Shown: positions 23,038 to 34,943 of the stretch, piece after piece
How the letters are laid out: each line of letters opens with the position of its first letter
Numbering within the stretch: the first letter of the stretch is position 1
Source of the DNA: Calliphora vicina
Lineage: Eukaryota > Arthropoda > Insecta > Diptera > Calliphoridae
DNA length: 64,000 nucleotides
Reading direction: 5' to 3'
NCBI RefSeq assembly: GCF_958450345.1
Contig: NC_088781.1
Location: forward strand, 74,875,140 to 74,939,139
The notes under the pieces: generated by a model
What the model was told of the DNA's origin: nothing
Databases searched by the model: none
Seen by the model: the letters and a program-made list of their open reading frames with translations, nothing else
Program-made: the position numbers and the translations under genes

Positions 23038-24123
23038 TGTGAATTATCAATATTTCGAAGATACAAATTGTAGTAAAAAATAAGCCTAGCTATTTCTTTT
23101 ATACAATATTGTCAACTCACTTCTTTTGCGATCTTCTGCTAGAAAACATTTCTATTTTTTACCTAAAACTTAAACCAAAATTCTAAATTGTATTAAATTA
23201 TATTTATATAATTTAACTTAAAAATTGAATTTACTAAAACTTACACCTAATTAAAATCTTATTCCTAAATTTAAAACCAAATTAATTTATATTAAAATAA
23301 ACATTTAAACATAAATAAAAATTGTAAATTTGAAAAGAAAAATTGTAAAATCTTATTATTTAACTAAAACTTAAAACCACACACACACATAAAAGGTGAC
23401 CCTAATATATTCTAATCAATTATTTAACTCTTATTTCTACTTGTCCTAAATCAATCCTAATATATATTTTCTCAACCTGTTGAGAAAACATATATTTTAT
23501 GAGAAACTTGGTGTTCTTTCAAAGCAGTCACATCTACACATCCCCACATCCAAATACAGTCCATCTCCAAAATCCCCAATACCCGCTGAGATACACCAGA
23601 TTTCTTCACTATTGTTAAATTGTATTAAATTTAAAAAAAAAAAAATATTAAAAATAAAAAATAATGTGTTTTTCTTAAATCAATATTAGTTTGGCTTACA
23701 TCAAGTACGAATTCGGGCTTAAATCAATCCTATTTTTGGATTATATCAAGTATGAATTCGTGCTTAAAACAAGTTTAGAATTCTTGAATCAAGCTCATTT
23801 TAAGATTAATTCAATCTCGGCCGTACTTAGGGAGAGCTAAAATTAAGATTTTTGGGCTAGATGAATCCGTACTTGAATCAAGTATTATGTACTCGGTTTA
23901 AGAAAATCCGTACTTACCCTACTATTGACACTGCTCCGGATTGATTTAAGTACGGAGTACTCAATTTTTTTATGAGTGTACTTGTACAATTAACTAGTTA
24001 AATGGTTATCATTTGCGCTACATTTCACCAGCATATTCAGTAATAAACAATAGTCAGATATTTGTCTTTAGTTTTTGAAAATAAATGCAAGAAAAATAAA
24101 ATCCTCTAAAATATACCACTTCG
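23038..24123. other. AT-rich DNA with a small hairpin and degenerate GTACTTGATT words
   Basis: No gene is seen. A hairpin at 23462-23496 is built from TTTTCTCAACC and GGTTGAGAAAA-like arms. From 23690 to 23970 variants of AATCAAGTACGAATTC and its complement recur many times in both orientations (for example near 23697, 23745, 23868, 23940), suggesting a decayed inverted or tandem repeat. Confidence 0.4.
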
Positions 24124-24423
24124 ATGGCTACCAGGGTTGTCAGATGTGGCGATTTATCGCCAAACGTGGCGATTTTTCATTGCCTTTGGCGACCTAAATT
24201 TCCAATTGGCGACATGGCGATTTACAGACTAATTGGCGATTTATTTGGCGATTTTTTAACAAATTATGTATTTTTTTTTTGATTTATTTTTTTTTCGATA
24301 TTTAATAGCCCAATAGTTAATAAAAGTAATCATTTATAATCTGATCATATGGATTCAGTTAGCATACATGATCAAAAAGTGTCAACAATATTTATTTTTT
24401 CTTGTAAAATGTTTAAGCCGACA

Positions 24424-26067
24424 TCTTCTATCCATTTATATAAAAATGAAATGGTCCATGTATGTAATGGCATCACGTGAGAACGGCTGGAGCGATTTGG
24501 CTGATTTTTTTTTATTCGATTCGAAATTTGCAGCAGATGGTTCGTAAAGAAAAAAAATTCAAAAATTCCGGGTAAAACTCGGAAATTCTTTTTTTTGTGA
24601 ATCCAGTCAACTGTAATTAAAAATCTCACTAAAGTATGCAGTACAAATTTAGATATTTTATTTGCAAATAAATAAGAACAGGGTGGTGCAGTGATGTTAA
24701 CCGTACGGTAATTACCGTATTGTACGGTAATTTAGTCCTCCGTACGGTAGGCAGGAAATTTCTACATTTGTACGGTAATTTTAAAAAGTTTAAATTTTTA
24801 AGAATTATATCGCAAAAGTTATATTTCCATAATGTGTCTACATATGATATACATATTTCTCATTAAAATAATAATAAAATTTTGAGGATGATGATAACCA
24901 ACTACCGCAAGTCTTTCAAGTATGGATACAAATACAAACATATTAGTATTAAAAACTGATTGCAAACATTTTTTTGAATCAAATCAAATGCAATCATTAA
25001 AAACGTTGACGTAATAAATCCCCAATTGTTCGATACCAATATTTCTGTAATATTAAAATATCCTTTAGTTTTGCATTTCCCAGAAAATGTTCAAATGGAT
25101 GAATTTAATGAAATTGATAAGGAATTTATGCTTATAAGACAAATAAAAGATGTTGATAAAAATGGCATTCTGCTGTTTTACAAACTTGGTCCTATATTTA
25201 AAACCCTCTATCTTTGATATTCATGAAAATTACTTTTTGATGGTAAAATGTTCAGTACAAAAGCCCTCATCTATGATGTGAATTTCTTACAAGCATATTG
25301 TTTTTTGCTATTTTATTTACATTTTTGTTATTTCTCTATGTTATACAATTATTTTTTTCCGAATGCAAAAGTCTCTATCTTTTCAAATAATTAATTTTCA
25401 AATATTTTTTTTGGAATAATTTCTTCTTGCAATTCATGTGTTCTTACTAATTTTTGAATGCTGAACATGAATTTTACATTTTTCAATTATTTAAAAAAAT
25501 GAATTACCATGGAAATATTTTACCTTTTTGTTTTTGGAAAATATAATTTCCATGGCATAACAATTAATGGTTAAAGTTGGAGTTTGCTTAAAAAGTATCT
25601 ACTTTTAAAGTGTTTTTTATCTTATGTTGTATTATTAGCCGTTATCTAAATAAATCACATTAAAAACTGACAGATGGCATAAATGTAATCAAATACATAA
25701 TTTAATTCTAAAATGCAATATATCTTATCATTTTCATATATACACATTGAATATTTTGAGAAGAAAATATAAATAATGCAAAATTTTAAAAACAAATTAT
25801 ATGTGAGATTCAGTAGTTGCTTTAAAATCATAATTGTAGCATACCGAATTTTAATAACTCAAGTAATAAACCTGTTTCAATAAGAAAATATTATTATTTT
25901 TGTACAAAACTTTGCATACGGTAATTTTACTTAAAAAACGGTAATTTTTTTAGGGTTGTAATCGAATTTAAAAAGTTAACATCACTGGGGTGGTGTGCGT
26001 GGGTTGGAGAAACTTGAAGAACTAACATTAGTAAATGCTACCGGGCGAAGCCGGGGCGATCAACTAG
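24424..26067. mobile_element. Non-autonomous Helitron, split by a hAT element
   Basis: The 5' end TCTTCTATCCATTTATATAA with GAGAACGGCTGGAGCGATTT shortly after is the common insect Helitron start. The 3' end carries ACCGGGCGAAGCCGGGG, a short imperfect hairpin, and finishes CTAG at 26064-26067. It sits between an A (24423) and a T (26068), the Helitron target. Without the nested element it is about 340 bp and encodes nothing. Confidence 0.8.
24689..25987 (+). mobile_element. hAT element 2, nested in the Helitron
   Basis: The tips CAGTGATGTTAAC and GTTAACATCACTG are mirrored and flanked by a perfect 8-bp GGGTGGTG (24681-24688 and 25988-25995). ACGGTAATT and TACGGTA words are repeated beside both ends. 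An open frame around 25000-25217 (PLVLHFPENVQMDEFNEIDK) may be a remnant of transposase; the rest is non-coding. Confidence 0.88.
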
Positions 26068-26368
26068 TTTTTAAATAATAATGGAAATATTGATAACTTA
26101 ATATGCTCGTTAAAATTGGCTATTGGATCGACGGATTCTTTGGAATCAGGAATCTATCGATTTTGGCACAGCATTTGAAATGGAATTACAAAATATAAAA
26201 ATGAAGGAATATGATGTATAAATTTTAAAAGAAAATTGTTTTTTGTACTTAAAAAGCTTTTAAAAGAAATGCTTAAACTGTTACCAGAAAATATAACTCT
26301 TTTTAAAGTATATAATGAATTTTCAATATTGAAATGAAATGGAAATTTTCAGTAGTTCAAAATTCATT

Positions 26369-26495
26369 CAGCCCAATTATGAATAAAAAATTCCGCCGGA
26401 ATTTTTTCCCCGGGAGTTTTTTCCCATTGAATTTGAATAGGAAAAATGGGAAAAAGGAAAAAACTCTCGATGAATTTTTATGCATAATTGGGCTG
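26369..26495. mobile_element. 127-bp MITE in the hAT 1 transposase relic
   Basis: CAGCCCAATTATG at the left and CATAATTGGGCTG at the right are inverted repeats, flanked by ATT on both sides (26366-26368, 26496-26498). The interior has a second symmetric block (GGAATTTTTTCCCC ... GGGAAAAAGG). Confidence 0.75.
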
Positions 26496-27542
26496 ATTAA
26501 CTTTATTTTTCAATCCAAAAGTATCTGCAGGGGAATATGAATTGCAATGGTCAAAATTCGCATATATCAATTGGACTTAGATCTTTAAAGGTGAAATTCC
26601 AACAAAATTTGTTAGATTTTTGGCCACAAGTTTACAATTATTGAGATGCAGGTGGAACATTCCACATTAAAGACTTAGCATTGGCCGTTCTTAATATGTT
26701 AATTTTACCAACCAGAGTAGAAAGAGAATTTTAATATGAACTTTTAGATAAGAATAGTAAGTTATATGAATGTTAATAAATTTTGTTGCAATTCATTTCA
26801 GACTACAGATGTAGAGTACATGTAGCGAGAACAGTTTAATTATGAGAAAGTCTTTTTTTGTATTACTCAATTTTGTTACTTAGTTTCTATAACTTTAAAA
26901 TTTGTCTTAATGCTAGCTTTGTAAAATAGGTTTATACGAAACATACCTTTAATTTACAATTGTTCTGATACAAACACTGGAAAAAAATTAATTTCACAGG
27001 TGTAAATGAACTATTTACAAAACATTATTTTTTCGAACTTGAAAAAGGTAAAAAACTACTTTCGTTCAGAATAGAAACATGCTCACAAATGTTTCTTTTA
27101 CTTCCTTTTGAAAATATTTCATACATAATTGTAATAAATGTCCATTAGGAAAGAATCTAGTTCAATATTTGTTTTGTATAATATCATCCCTATAAAATCC
27201 TTAATCCAAAAATTACAGCAAATAAAAGGGAATATAATCCATAGAAAATTTTCATAATTTTTCAGTTATTATAAAAATATACTATTTAGGAAATTATTCT
27301 AAAAAATTATTAATTTTTGTGAATGAAAAGATAGTTATGCTGAAAAATTTGTTTTCCTGTTTATATGGATATATAATATATATGTATGTAACACCAATAT
27401 ATTTAGTTTAGGAAATTGTTTGTTGTACAGAATATCGGAATCAACAGTTTTTATTTAATTAGAAAAAGACAGACAAGATTTTTTCTATTTTGATCCCATT
27501 GTGCATCTGTTCATGCATTTGTACAAATGGTAATACAGTGCG

Positions 27543-29014
27543 GGTATTTGGGGTGAAGTTAGTTGGTTTTTATTTTACTATTTTGTCTATCGGTGTATAT
27601 GTGTGCCATTCAATGTGGTAGTGCTAACGTAAATTTTCCATTAAATGGCCTGGGTATAAAAGACGACATCGCGTCAAACTTTTTTCTTTTACTTTGGTTT
27701 ACAACAAAAGGTAATAAAAATAGTCCGGAATCACAAAATTACTGTTTTAAAAGATTTTATTTTTTATTTCTTTAGAAAACTGGAAAATCACATACCGGCA
27801 ATTTGTGACTTGAAGTGAGGTTATGTTAAATCTCGAAATTACCTCTAACATCACTCTTTTGCACGTTTAGTTATTTGCACATGTCACGGTGCTAACTGTG
27901 GACACGGGACACCAGTCCAAGAATTCGTTTTCATATCGATCGATTACTCGACACTGCTTCCAAAAATCAAGTATTAATAAGAGGAAGAAACAACCCCGGG
28001 AATCAAACAAAATTGAAAACATAAACACAATTTGTGACAGAAACGATTAAATAAACAAATTTAAAAAGATTTTTCTTAAAAAAAAAACAATCACAAAACA
28101 AGTATCCTAAATCCTAATATCACAGAAACGTTGCTTAATCTATTATCACAATGAGGGAAATCTTAACAAAAACAAATCGAATATAAACGAAATCGTAGAG
28201 TTAAAATATATCACAGCATAATAAAATAAACTTAATCATTGCTCATCTTAGCATTTTAAAACAGTGAAATTGCACATATCTAAAATTTAATTGTAACAAA
28301 GTAATTTGCAAGAATTTTGAATTAATTGTCTTATTCCGTTGAATATTTATTTTTTTATTATTCTGAATACATCCAAATTATCCAGTGATTTTGTTAATGG
28401 TACTTAATTTTTCATATTTAAATCGAAATCGTGATTCTTCTTTTTGCTAAAAGTGTATATTTTGAATTTCTTTAAAAACAAAAACATTTAATTTTTTTTT
28501 GTAATTGTTTAACTGCGTTGGTTGTGTAAAAATAAAAAGAAGTGTGTGAAGAAATAAATAAAAGCAAGAACTCAACAAAAACTTGTTTAATCGCAAGAAT
28601 AAAATTAACAAATATATGTACGTACGTACATATATTTGTCTACACAAAATATGTACATACATATATATATTTCTTTATAAACAAAACAAAAAAAATAAAA
28701 TTTATATTCATGTAACTTCGAATTTAAAGTTTGATTAAATTGTTAACATATGTTAAGAGCTAAAAGTGAGACTGAAAAAAAACAAACAAAAGCAACCAAT
28801 TTTACTAAAGAATTATTTTACAAACATAAATCCAATATTTATCTAAATAATATTTAAATTAACAAATTAAACATTTTAACTTAAGAAGAAAAAAAAAACC
28901 AAAGAAAATAACAACATTAAATTCCACCCTAAATCTATTTCCTACAAAATTGGTCATCAGAGTTCCAGTGAAAGTACTTTCATCGATGGATCACCAATAC
29001 CAATGTATGTAAGT
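27543..29014 (+). other. Leader-like DNA with a possible first coding exon
   Basis: A TATAAAAG box stands at 27655. A short open frame (27563-27775) starts with a hydrophobic MVFILLFCLSVYMC but overlaps the box, so it is doubtful. Bases 28030-28930 are A-rich and T-poor like a long fly 5' leader. At 28986 an ATG (context TCATCGATGGATC) opens a frame that reaches a very good splice donor, TAT/GTAAGT, at 29009. Another frame through the same bases reads SSSESTFIDGSPIPMY. This may be the 5' exon of a host gene, oddly lying within the inverted ends of hAT element 1. I do not recognise the product. Confidence 0.25.
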
Positions 29015-29705
29015 TTTATTTCCATATTTTTTGTTTAGAAATATGTATTTAACGAAGAATTTGTCAACGCATAAATCTCTATTTGTTTCTTAACATTTAA
29101 CATCATTATTATTTCTGTTATTGCTTTACATTAAATGTTCAATACATTTTGTAATTTATGTTACACTAATGTTATGAACAGATAAATATGAACTGTTAAA
29201 AATATATGTTATGTTAAACGTTATATTGGATGTTAAGTGGTGAGATGACAAATATAGATTTATCAGCGTAGAAAAAAAATCTTTCAAATTTTATTTAAAA
29301 TTCGTATCAGAAATTTTAAAACATGCAAAATGATACCAAATATTGCACAAAAATGTTAAATTTGTTAAATTATTAATATTATTGTAATTAATTACTTGAA
29401 ATCTAACGGTATCCATTGATTTGCAAAGTTCATTAAAATTTATGAAATTTATGCCGTTGGAATTTTATTTTACCAAAGTGTGGTGTAAATCTATTCAGCT
29501 TTGTTGTTGTTTTTTTCAGTCTTAAAATAAAAAAATTTTCTATTTTAAATTGATTTCTAATAAAATAAAAAAAAAATAAATTTAAATAGTTAAATAAATA
29601 AATCTTTCAAATTAACATGAAAATAAATATTTGTGTTATCGCAATATTTTGATTTATGAATTCAAATGAATCTATTAAACTTCTTAAGGTCAAAATATAC
29701 ACTTT

Positions 29706-29745
29706 ACAAAAATTAGTTACCCCAGGTTCGAGCCCCAGTCAAACC
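29706..29745 (+). repeat. B-box-like tRNA relic
   Basis: AGGTTCGAGCCCC at 29724-29736 matches the RNA polymerase III B-box. No A-box or acceptor stem is evident. Confidence 0.25.
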
Positions 29746-29836
29746 ATTATTTCTTTTTGTTCTCGGGTTTTTTTCTTGCAAATTTTCTTTTGAATTTTAT
29801 TATAGTTTTTTGTACTTATAGTCTATAATTAATTAA

Positions 29837-30089
29837 GGCCCTAATTTTGTAAATCACGTCACCAAAGTGATATTTATATGGAAAGCAAAAACAAAATTTA
29901 AAAAATTTTAAAAATTTGTTTTTGTTTTATTTACAAAATTTTCAAATTATGAAAGGCAAATCAATGCTTGAATTTTGGTGCGTTTGTTCTGTTAAGAATT
30001 TGTATATAAAACAAAAACAAATTTTTGAAATTTTGTTTTTGCTTTCCATATAAATATCACTTTGTGACGTGATTTACAAAATCAGGGCC
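29837..30089. mobile_element. PIF/Harbinger-type MITE with long inverted ends
   Basis: GGCCCTAATTTTGTAAATCA at the left is mirrored by TGATTTACAAAATCAGGGCC at the right; the arms extend about 60 bp (GTGATATTTATATGGAAAGC in both). TAA flanks both sides (29834-29836 and 30090-30092), the TWA target of PIF/Harbinger elements. Confidence 0.85.
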
Positions 30090-30892
30090 TAAGCCTTTTA
30101 ATTTAAATTTGTTTAGAATTGAAAAGAATTGTTTTCTAAATTAAAATTATTTACACATTTCGAAGTTAAAAATCATATAGTTTCAAAAATACTTGCATGT
30201 TATATGTATTATATTGGTAATAAATTTTTGAATATTAGAATTAAATTCTAAAAGTATTTGTTTTAATTTCCAAGGTTCTATGTAAATAGGTTGTTAGTAA
30301 AGGGATCATGTATTTACAATTGTGAAGAAATTTGCTCATGATCAAGGTTTGGTGGGTGTTTGGCGTAAGATTATCAAATAAGCTTAAGGTAAGCTCTGCG
30401 GAAGGCTATAATTTCTAATTTCTTTTTGCGTTCTGTCCCATCTATCTATTCATATTCTTAAACCTACAGCATGCTCAATTTAAATAGTTTCTGTAGCTAA
30501 ATGTTATACTTGGAATAAGAAATGGCCACTAATTCCCCCATAAGCCGATGAGCAAGAAGCTGGACACAAATTGCATGCTGAAGCCATTAAACCCATGGTA
30601 CATCAAATTATTTCAAATTTAAAAAGGTTACATGCTACACAGATAAAATGATACCAACGTTTAATTCTAATACAATGTATACTTTTGATATCAATTTAAT
30701 ATAAATAACTAATGCACTAGATTTAAACCGAAATAAATTGACTTTATAATACATAAAATTAGTATGTACATATGTATTTTACAATAAAAAACTAAAAAAA
30801 AATATTTTGGCGATTTTTAGTATAGCTTTTGGCGATGGAGGTAAAAAAAAATCTGACAGCCCTGATGGCCACATGTAATGCTGAATGTGGCC

Positions 30893-31184
30893 CAAGGCGA
30901 ATTTATACAAGGTGGAGTCAGTCAAACAGCTGATAATTTTTTTTTCGCTTTTTGGTTCTGACAATTGTCAAAGCTTGTTTTTATATTTAAATATCTACAT
31001 ATTCTAAACTTATTAACAAAATATTTATTTTATACGTAAATAAGTAAAGCCCCCCCTATTCAATTATATACACTATATTAAGTTTTAATACTTATTTGTT
31101 TAATTTTATTTTTGTTTTTTGACATTTGTTAAGACCAATTGTTGTTTTTGTAGAACTGCCACCACCTTGTATGAATTCGCCTTG
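30893..31184. mobile_element. hAT-type MITE, 292 bp
   Basis: CAAGGCGAATTTATACAAGG and its near-exact complement at the right end are flanked by a perfect 8-bp ATGTGGCC (30885-30892 and 31185-31192). The CAAGG tip fits YARNG. It lies only 20 bp from the right duplication of hAT element 1. Confidence 0.85.
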
Positions 31185-31841
31185 ATGTGGCCGTTTGAGT
31201 TTTCGTTCTCACTGATGATGTAGAAAATTCAAAAATTGAGAGTAGGCTCACATGTAATTCTTAATAAAAATTAGAGAGCAGTACAAATAAGAGCTCTGTG
31301 GTCAGTGTTGCCACAACCTCAAAAAATTTGTAACCAAGTTTGATTAGAAAAAATAACCAAAACGTTAAAAAAGTAACCAAAAAAATTTGTTGCAAACGTC
31401 ATGTTTTTAACTTTTTTTTTTAAAAAAATATGAACATTTATGAAATTTTATTTTTTTTAATACTTTTTACACAGGTTTTTAATAGCAAAATATTCTGAAA
31501 AATCGATTAAATTTTTTTTTTAAATATTTTAAAAATATTTTTTTTCAGTTTCATGCCTTTTTTGATATTTTCTTTATTTTACACATTTATTTTTACTGAA
31601 TGTAAATCTTTTAATTTTTTTAAAATTTACTTCTTTTTGTCTAAACTCTACATGAAATACCTGAAATATCTTTTCAAATAGTGATACAGATTTTCAAATA
31701 TTACACTTTTGCTGTGGTTTTGCTGAACATTTTTCATATTAATTATCTTATTTGCGTTACTGGCTACAGCAAGAAAACAATTTTATAATTTTTATAAAAT
31801 AAATTATTAATGAAATTTTTAATATTTGAATTGAAATATCA

Positions 31842-32633
31842 TACCCTCCCCACCATAGTGGGGAGGGTATTATGCGTTAGTGCAGATGTTTGTAACGCCC
31901 AAAAATATTAGTATAACCCACCTTAAAATATACCTATCGACTTAGAATCACTTTCTGAGTCGATTAAGGTGGATCCATCATGATTTGGGGGTGTTTCTCC
32001 TCTTCTGGAGTCGGTCCAGTATATTGGATAAAGAACGAAATATGCATCCAGGACTACGTAAATATATTGCAAAGCTTAATGCTTCCATTTTCTGAGGAAG
32101 GGATGCCCTTCAGATGGGAGTTTCAGCAGGACAATAGCCAGAAGCACTCCTCAAAATTGACAAAATACTGGGTTGTTGTCAACAAAGTACCTCTTATGGA
32201 ATGGCCTTCGCAGTCACCGGACCTTAACCCAATGGAACAGCTTTGGGGAATGCTCAAGAGGAAGCTAGAGGGTTTCAGTATGTATTAATATATAGATGAA
32301 AATAGGAATGATTATGTTTTTTCTTATGCTGTATGTCTGATAAACAAAACTGCATATACATATTTTTAAACAATACTAAATTTGACTAACATACTTTCAA
32401 AGTTTGAAAAAAAAGCATTCGTTCCTATTATTTTTTCCAACACTGTAAATTACACGACCTAATTTCATGATGATCGGTCCATAATTGGTCATAGCCTCCA
32501 TATAAGGCCCACTTCCGAAAATCACTCAAAAATATAAATTATTGTAATTTTAAAAGAAAAATGTTTTTGATCTTTAACATAGTGTAGGGTATTATATGGT
32601 CGGGCTTGACCGACCATACTTTCTTACTTGTTT
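31842..32633 (-). repeat. Dispersed fly repeat, minus-oriented, split by a Tc1 fragment
   Basis: It starts ATACCCTCCCCACCATAGTG and ends TACTTTCTTACTTGTTTT, the reversed edges of the family seen at 6771-11998. A body unit at 32460-32530 carries ATAGCCTCCATATAAGGCCC and CACTTCCGAAAATCACT. Confidence 0.7.
31972..32287 (+). pseudogene. Tc1-like transposase C-terminal fragment
   Basis: The frame reads MIWGCFSSSGVGPVYWIKNE, then FQQDNSQKHSSK and WPSQSPDLNPMEQLWGMLKR. QQDN (second catalytic Asp) and the SPDLNPxExLW box (the E of the DDE/D triad, about 34 residues on) mark a Tc1 transposase. The N-terminal DNA-binding half and the first Asp are absent, and the fragment ends at a stop at 32288. It is dead. 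Confidence 0.88.
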
Positions 32634-33045
32634 TCTCATGTAAATACAGTTTTACACAGATGTCTATATGTATACGACATTGGTTTTTATTAGAGTATTT
32701 TTAATAAAATCTAAACTAATAGCAAAGGTTGAACATAGCTAAATATTAAGCTAATTCACAAGGTGTCCTAATTTCAGAAGTACTAAAATAATAATATGAA
32801 AAAATACGACTGTTGTGAACAACCCCTCATAACTAAGTGTGCTATTTCAAATCTAAATCAGCTGATATAAAAGACCGATACAAAATAAAACAATTACAAA
32901 AATTTTCTGTTACAATGCCAAGTGAGAAAACTAAAATAATAATTATTTTCTATAGCGTCCATTAAATATTATTCTGCAACCACTTTTACGAAAACAAATA
33001 AAAATTTTGTTCAAAAAATAATTGTAAATAAAAACAGCTGATTAT

Positions 33046-33195
33046 CAGAGACCTGTGTCGAACACTTTTATCGGAAAAATGGTATGGCGGTTTTGCTTAA
33101 TTTTTCGAGACTAGAACTTTTTGACTGCCATTCATGGAGTCAGCGACTCGACGGCTCGGCGTATGCGGCTAGTAGGGGTTCGGCGCAGGTCTCTG
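33046..33195. mobile_element. Possible 150-bp hAT-type MITE
   Basis: CAGAGACCTGTGTCGAAC and GTTCGGCGCAGGTCTCTG are inverted ends with a CAGAG tip. The flanks CTGATTAT and CTGGTTGG match at only five of eight bases, so the target duplication is weak. Confidence 0.45.
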
Positions 33196-33900
33196 CTGGT
33201 TGGTTACGACAGCACAATAGCTTAAAGAGTAGTAATAGTTTAGGACATTTTTTGCTTGAATAACAATTTTAAACCATTGTGAAATATAACAATTTAAAAC
33301 CATTGTGAAATATTAGAACATTATGACAATATGACATGATAAGAGACCTTGTGAATTGACCAATTAAAAATAAACATTCTTGTTTAGAATTTTCGGAATA
33401 CAACATTTTATTTATCCTCAATAAAGCTAAAAGAAACATCCACCAGAATTATTATACTCAAAAGAATCATATGGTTATGTAGACCAGTTTAATGGAAAAA
33501 AATCATTTTCTATGCTGTATTACTTATAAGAAAAACACCAAAAAATAAGGTATGTTATGTGAATATAAATATTTCGAAAACGCTGAGAGTTCACCAACTC
33601 GTACAAAATGTAATTGAAATTTCCGGCACCAAAATGTCTGTTCCGCTGGTGTAATTAAACCAATATTGGGAACTCATTTACATCCCTAAATCACACAAAT
33701 CGTACATATCTTTTAAAACAATTACTATTTCTCAAATGTTTTGGCTTCAATTGTCACGATAGATATAATTTGTTTATGAAAACTCTCATGTAAAATTATA
33801 CACCTACATCAAGGATTAACACAAACCGATGTCGAAACATTTTTTTGAGAGTACATCACCATTAAATATTGAAAAATCTGTCTATAACAAAATGTTTTGA

Positions 33901-34838
33901 AACAAGTAAGAGTGCTATATTCGGCTATGCCGAATCTTATATACCCTTCACCTTTGTTGTGGATGCATTATTATTTTTTATAATTAGTATATAGGTATGT
34001 ATGTACATTGTCCACTTTCAGCTTACAGCATCCTAAATTTATCAAGAACACAAAAAACAACAAAAACGCCAAACGAAACAGAACACCGAAAGAAAAAACA
34101 AAATACGCAAGGCAATGAAACCAACACACATCCAAACATACGTTTAATTGAATAAAAAACAAACAACAACGCCAAAAGAAACAATACACAAAAGAAAAAC
34201 AAAATACGCAAAGCATGCACATTCAAACATACGATTTGTTGATTTTTTGTCAAAAAAACCAACACACAACCAAACAAAAGTTTAGTTGTATAAAAAACAA
34301 CAACAAAGCCAAAAGAAACAAAATACGCAAAGCTTGCACATCCAAACATACGTTTTGTTGTTTTTTTGTCAAAAAAAACCTACACACAACCAAACAAACG
34401 TTTAGTTGTATAAAAAACAACAAAAGAAACAAAACACAAAAAAAAATACGAAAAGCTGCACATCCAACCATACGTTTTGTTGCTTTTTTGTCAAAGCATG
34501 CAATACATTGTGTTTTTTGATGAAATTTTCAGAGGTTGTCTCGGATTTTTGCTCATATCTCCGTTATTTATGGACGGATTTTGCTGATTTTAAATAGAAA
34601 AATTCTCGAAAGTATGTCTGACAGAATTGTTGAAGATTTGGATCCCGGAGATATCTGGGGCCTTCAGAAAATTGATTTCAACAGACAGACAGACAGACGG
34701 ACATGGCTTAATCGACTCCGCTATCTATAAGGATCCAGAATATATATACTTTATAGGGTCGGAAATGAAAAATGTAGAAATTACAAACGGAATGACAAAC
34801 TTATATATACCCTTCTCACGAAGCTGAAGGGTATAAAA
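33901..34838 (+). repeat. Dispersed fly repeat copy, plus-oriented, with internal tandem units
   Basis: It starts AACAAGTAAGAGTGCTATAT and a hairpin-like TCGGCTATGCCGA, and ends ACAGACAGACAGACAGACGG, TACTTTATAGGGTCGGAA and GAAGGGTATAAAAA. Bases 34085-34500 hold about four tandem units of roughly 118 bp (ACGTTTTGTTG, GTCAAAAAAAACC, CACACAACCAAACAAACG, TTTAGTTGTATAAAAAACAA). Long open frames across this array are products of the tandem units, not genes. Confidence 0.75.
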
Positions 34839-34924
34839 AGTAACCAAAATGAGAAATAAATACACATCTACACATCAGAAAAAAAAACCAATTTTGGTTA
34901 TAAATAACCAAAACGGCAACACTG

Positions 34925-34943
34925 TCTGTGGTTTAGTGGTTAG
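34925..34943 (+). repeat. tRNA-like A-box segment between two hAT insertions (left part)
   Basis: TCTGTGGTTTAGTGGTTAG lies between two insertions and joins, across the second, to AGCATTTGACTTGAAAACGA at 57284. GGTTTAGTGGTTAGAGC is an RNA polymerase III A-box of tRNA type. The right part is at 57276-57345. Confidence 0.6.

Larger units (their letters stand above)
24350..26745 (+). pseudogene. hAT transposase relic of element 1, interrupted
   Basis: A frame starting at an ATG at 24350 (MDSVSIHDQ) runs to the Helitron at 24424 and continues on its far side from 26068 (LICSLKLAIGSTDSLESGIY). It then decays through stops (LKEMLKLLPENITLFKVYNE near 26265-26325), is cut by a 127-bp MITE, and ends with the dimerisation domain at about 26600-26745: FWPQVYNY, then HIKDLALAVLNMLILPT and VEREF. 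FW-x2-V, DLA and LP-x-x-VERxF are the hATC signature. The N-terminal BED finger and catalytic block are missing, so the gene is dead. Confidence 0.7.
24132..30864 (+). mobile_element. hAT element 1, enlarged to 6.7 kb by nested insertions
   Basis: The left tip CAGGGTTGTCAGAT and right tip ATCTGACAGCCCTG are inverted repeats fitting the hAT YARNG rule. ATGGCTAC (24124-24131) and ATGGCCAC (30865-30872) form a 7-of-8 target duplication. Next to both ends the word GGCGAT or its complement recurs (seven or more times on the left), like transposase-binding subterminal repeats. hAT transposase relics lie inside on the plus strand. A Helitron with a nested hAT element, two MITEs and about 2 kb of leader-like DNA are also enclosed. 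Confidence 0.8.
31303..34924. mobile_element. hAT-type element 3, in a tRNA-like sequence
   Basis: CAGTGTTGCC and GGCAACACTG are the ends, with a perfect 8-bp TCTGTGGT outside each (31295-31302 and 34925-34932). Subterminal TAACCAAAA words recur at both ends. The interior holds two dispersed repeat copies, a Tc1 transposase fragment and a possible small MITE; no hAT transposase is visible. Confidence 0.8.

Noticed and set aside
15111..23700. LTRs for BEL/Pao element 1
   Set aside because: Comparison of 15111-16415 with 22860-23700 by eye gave no matching blocks, so none are annotated.
27563..27775. Small secreted protein gene starting MVFILLFCLSVYMC
   Set aside because: The frame overlaps a TATAAAAG word, has no partner exon or homology that I can see, and could be chance.
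31980..32288. An intact Tc1 transposase gene
   Set aside because: Only the C-terminal third is present; the DNA-binding domain and first catalytic Asp are missing.
33971..34520. Several long overlapping open frames on both strands
   Set aside because: They follow the 118-bp tandem units and repeat the same peptide blocks in all frames.
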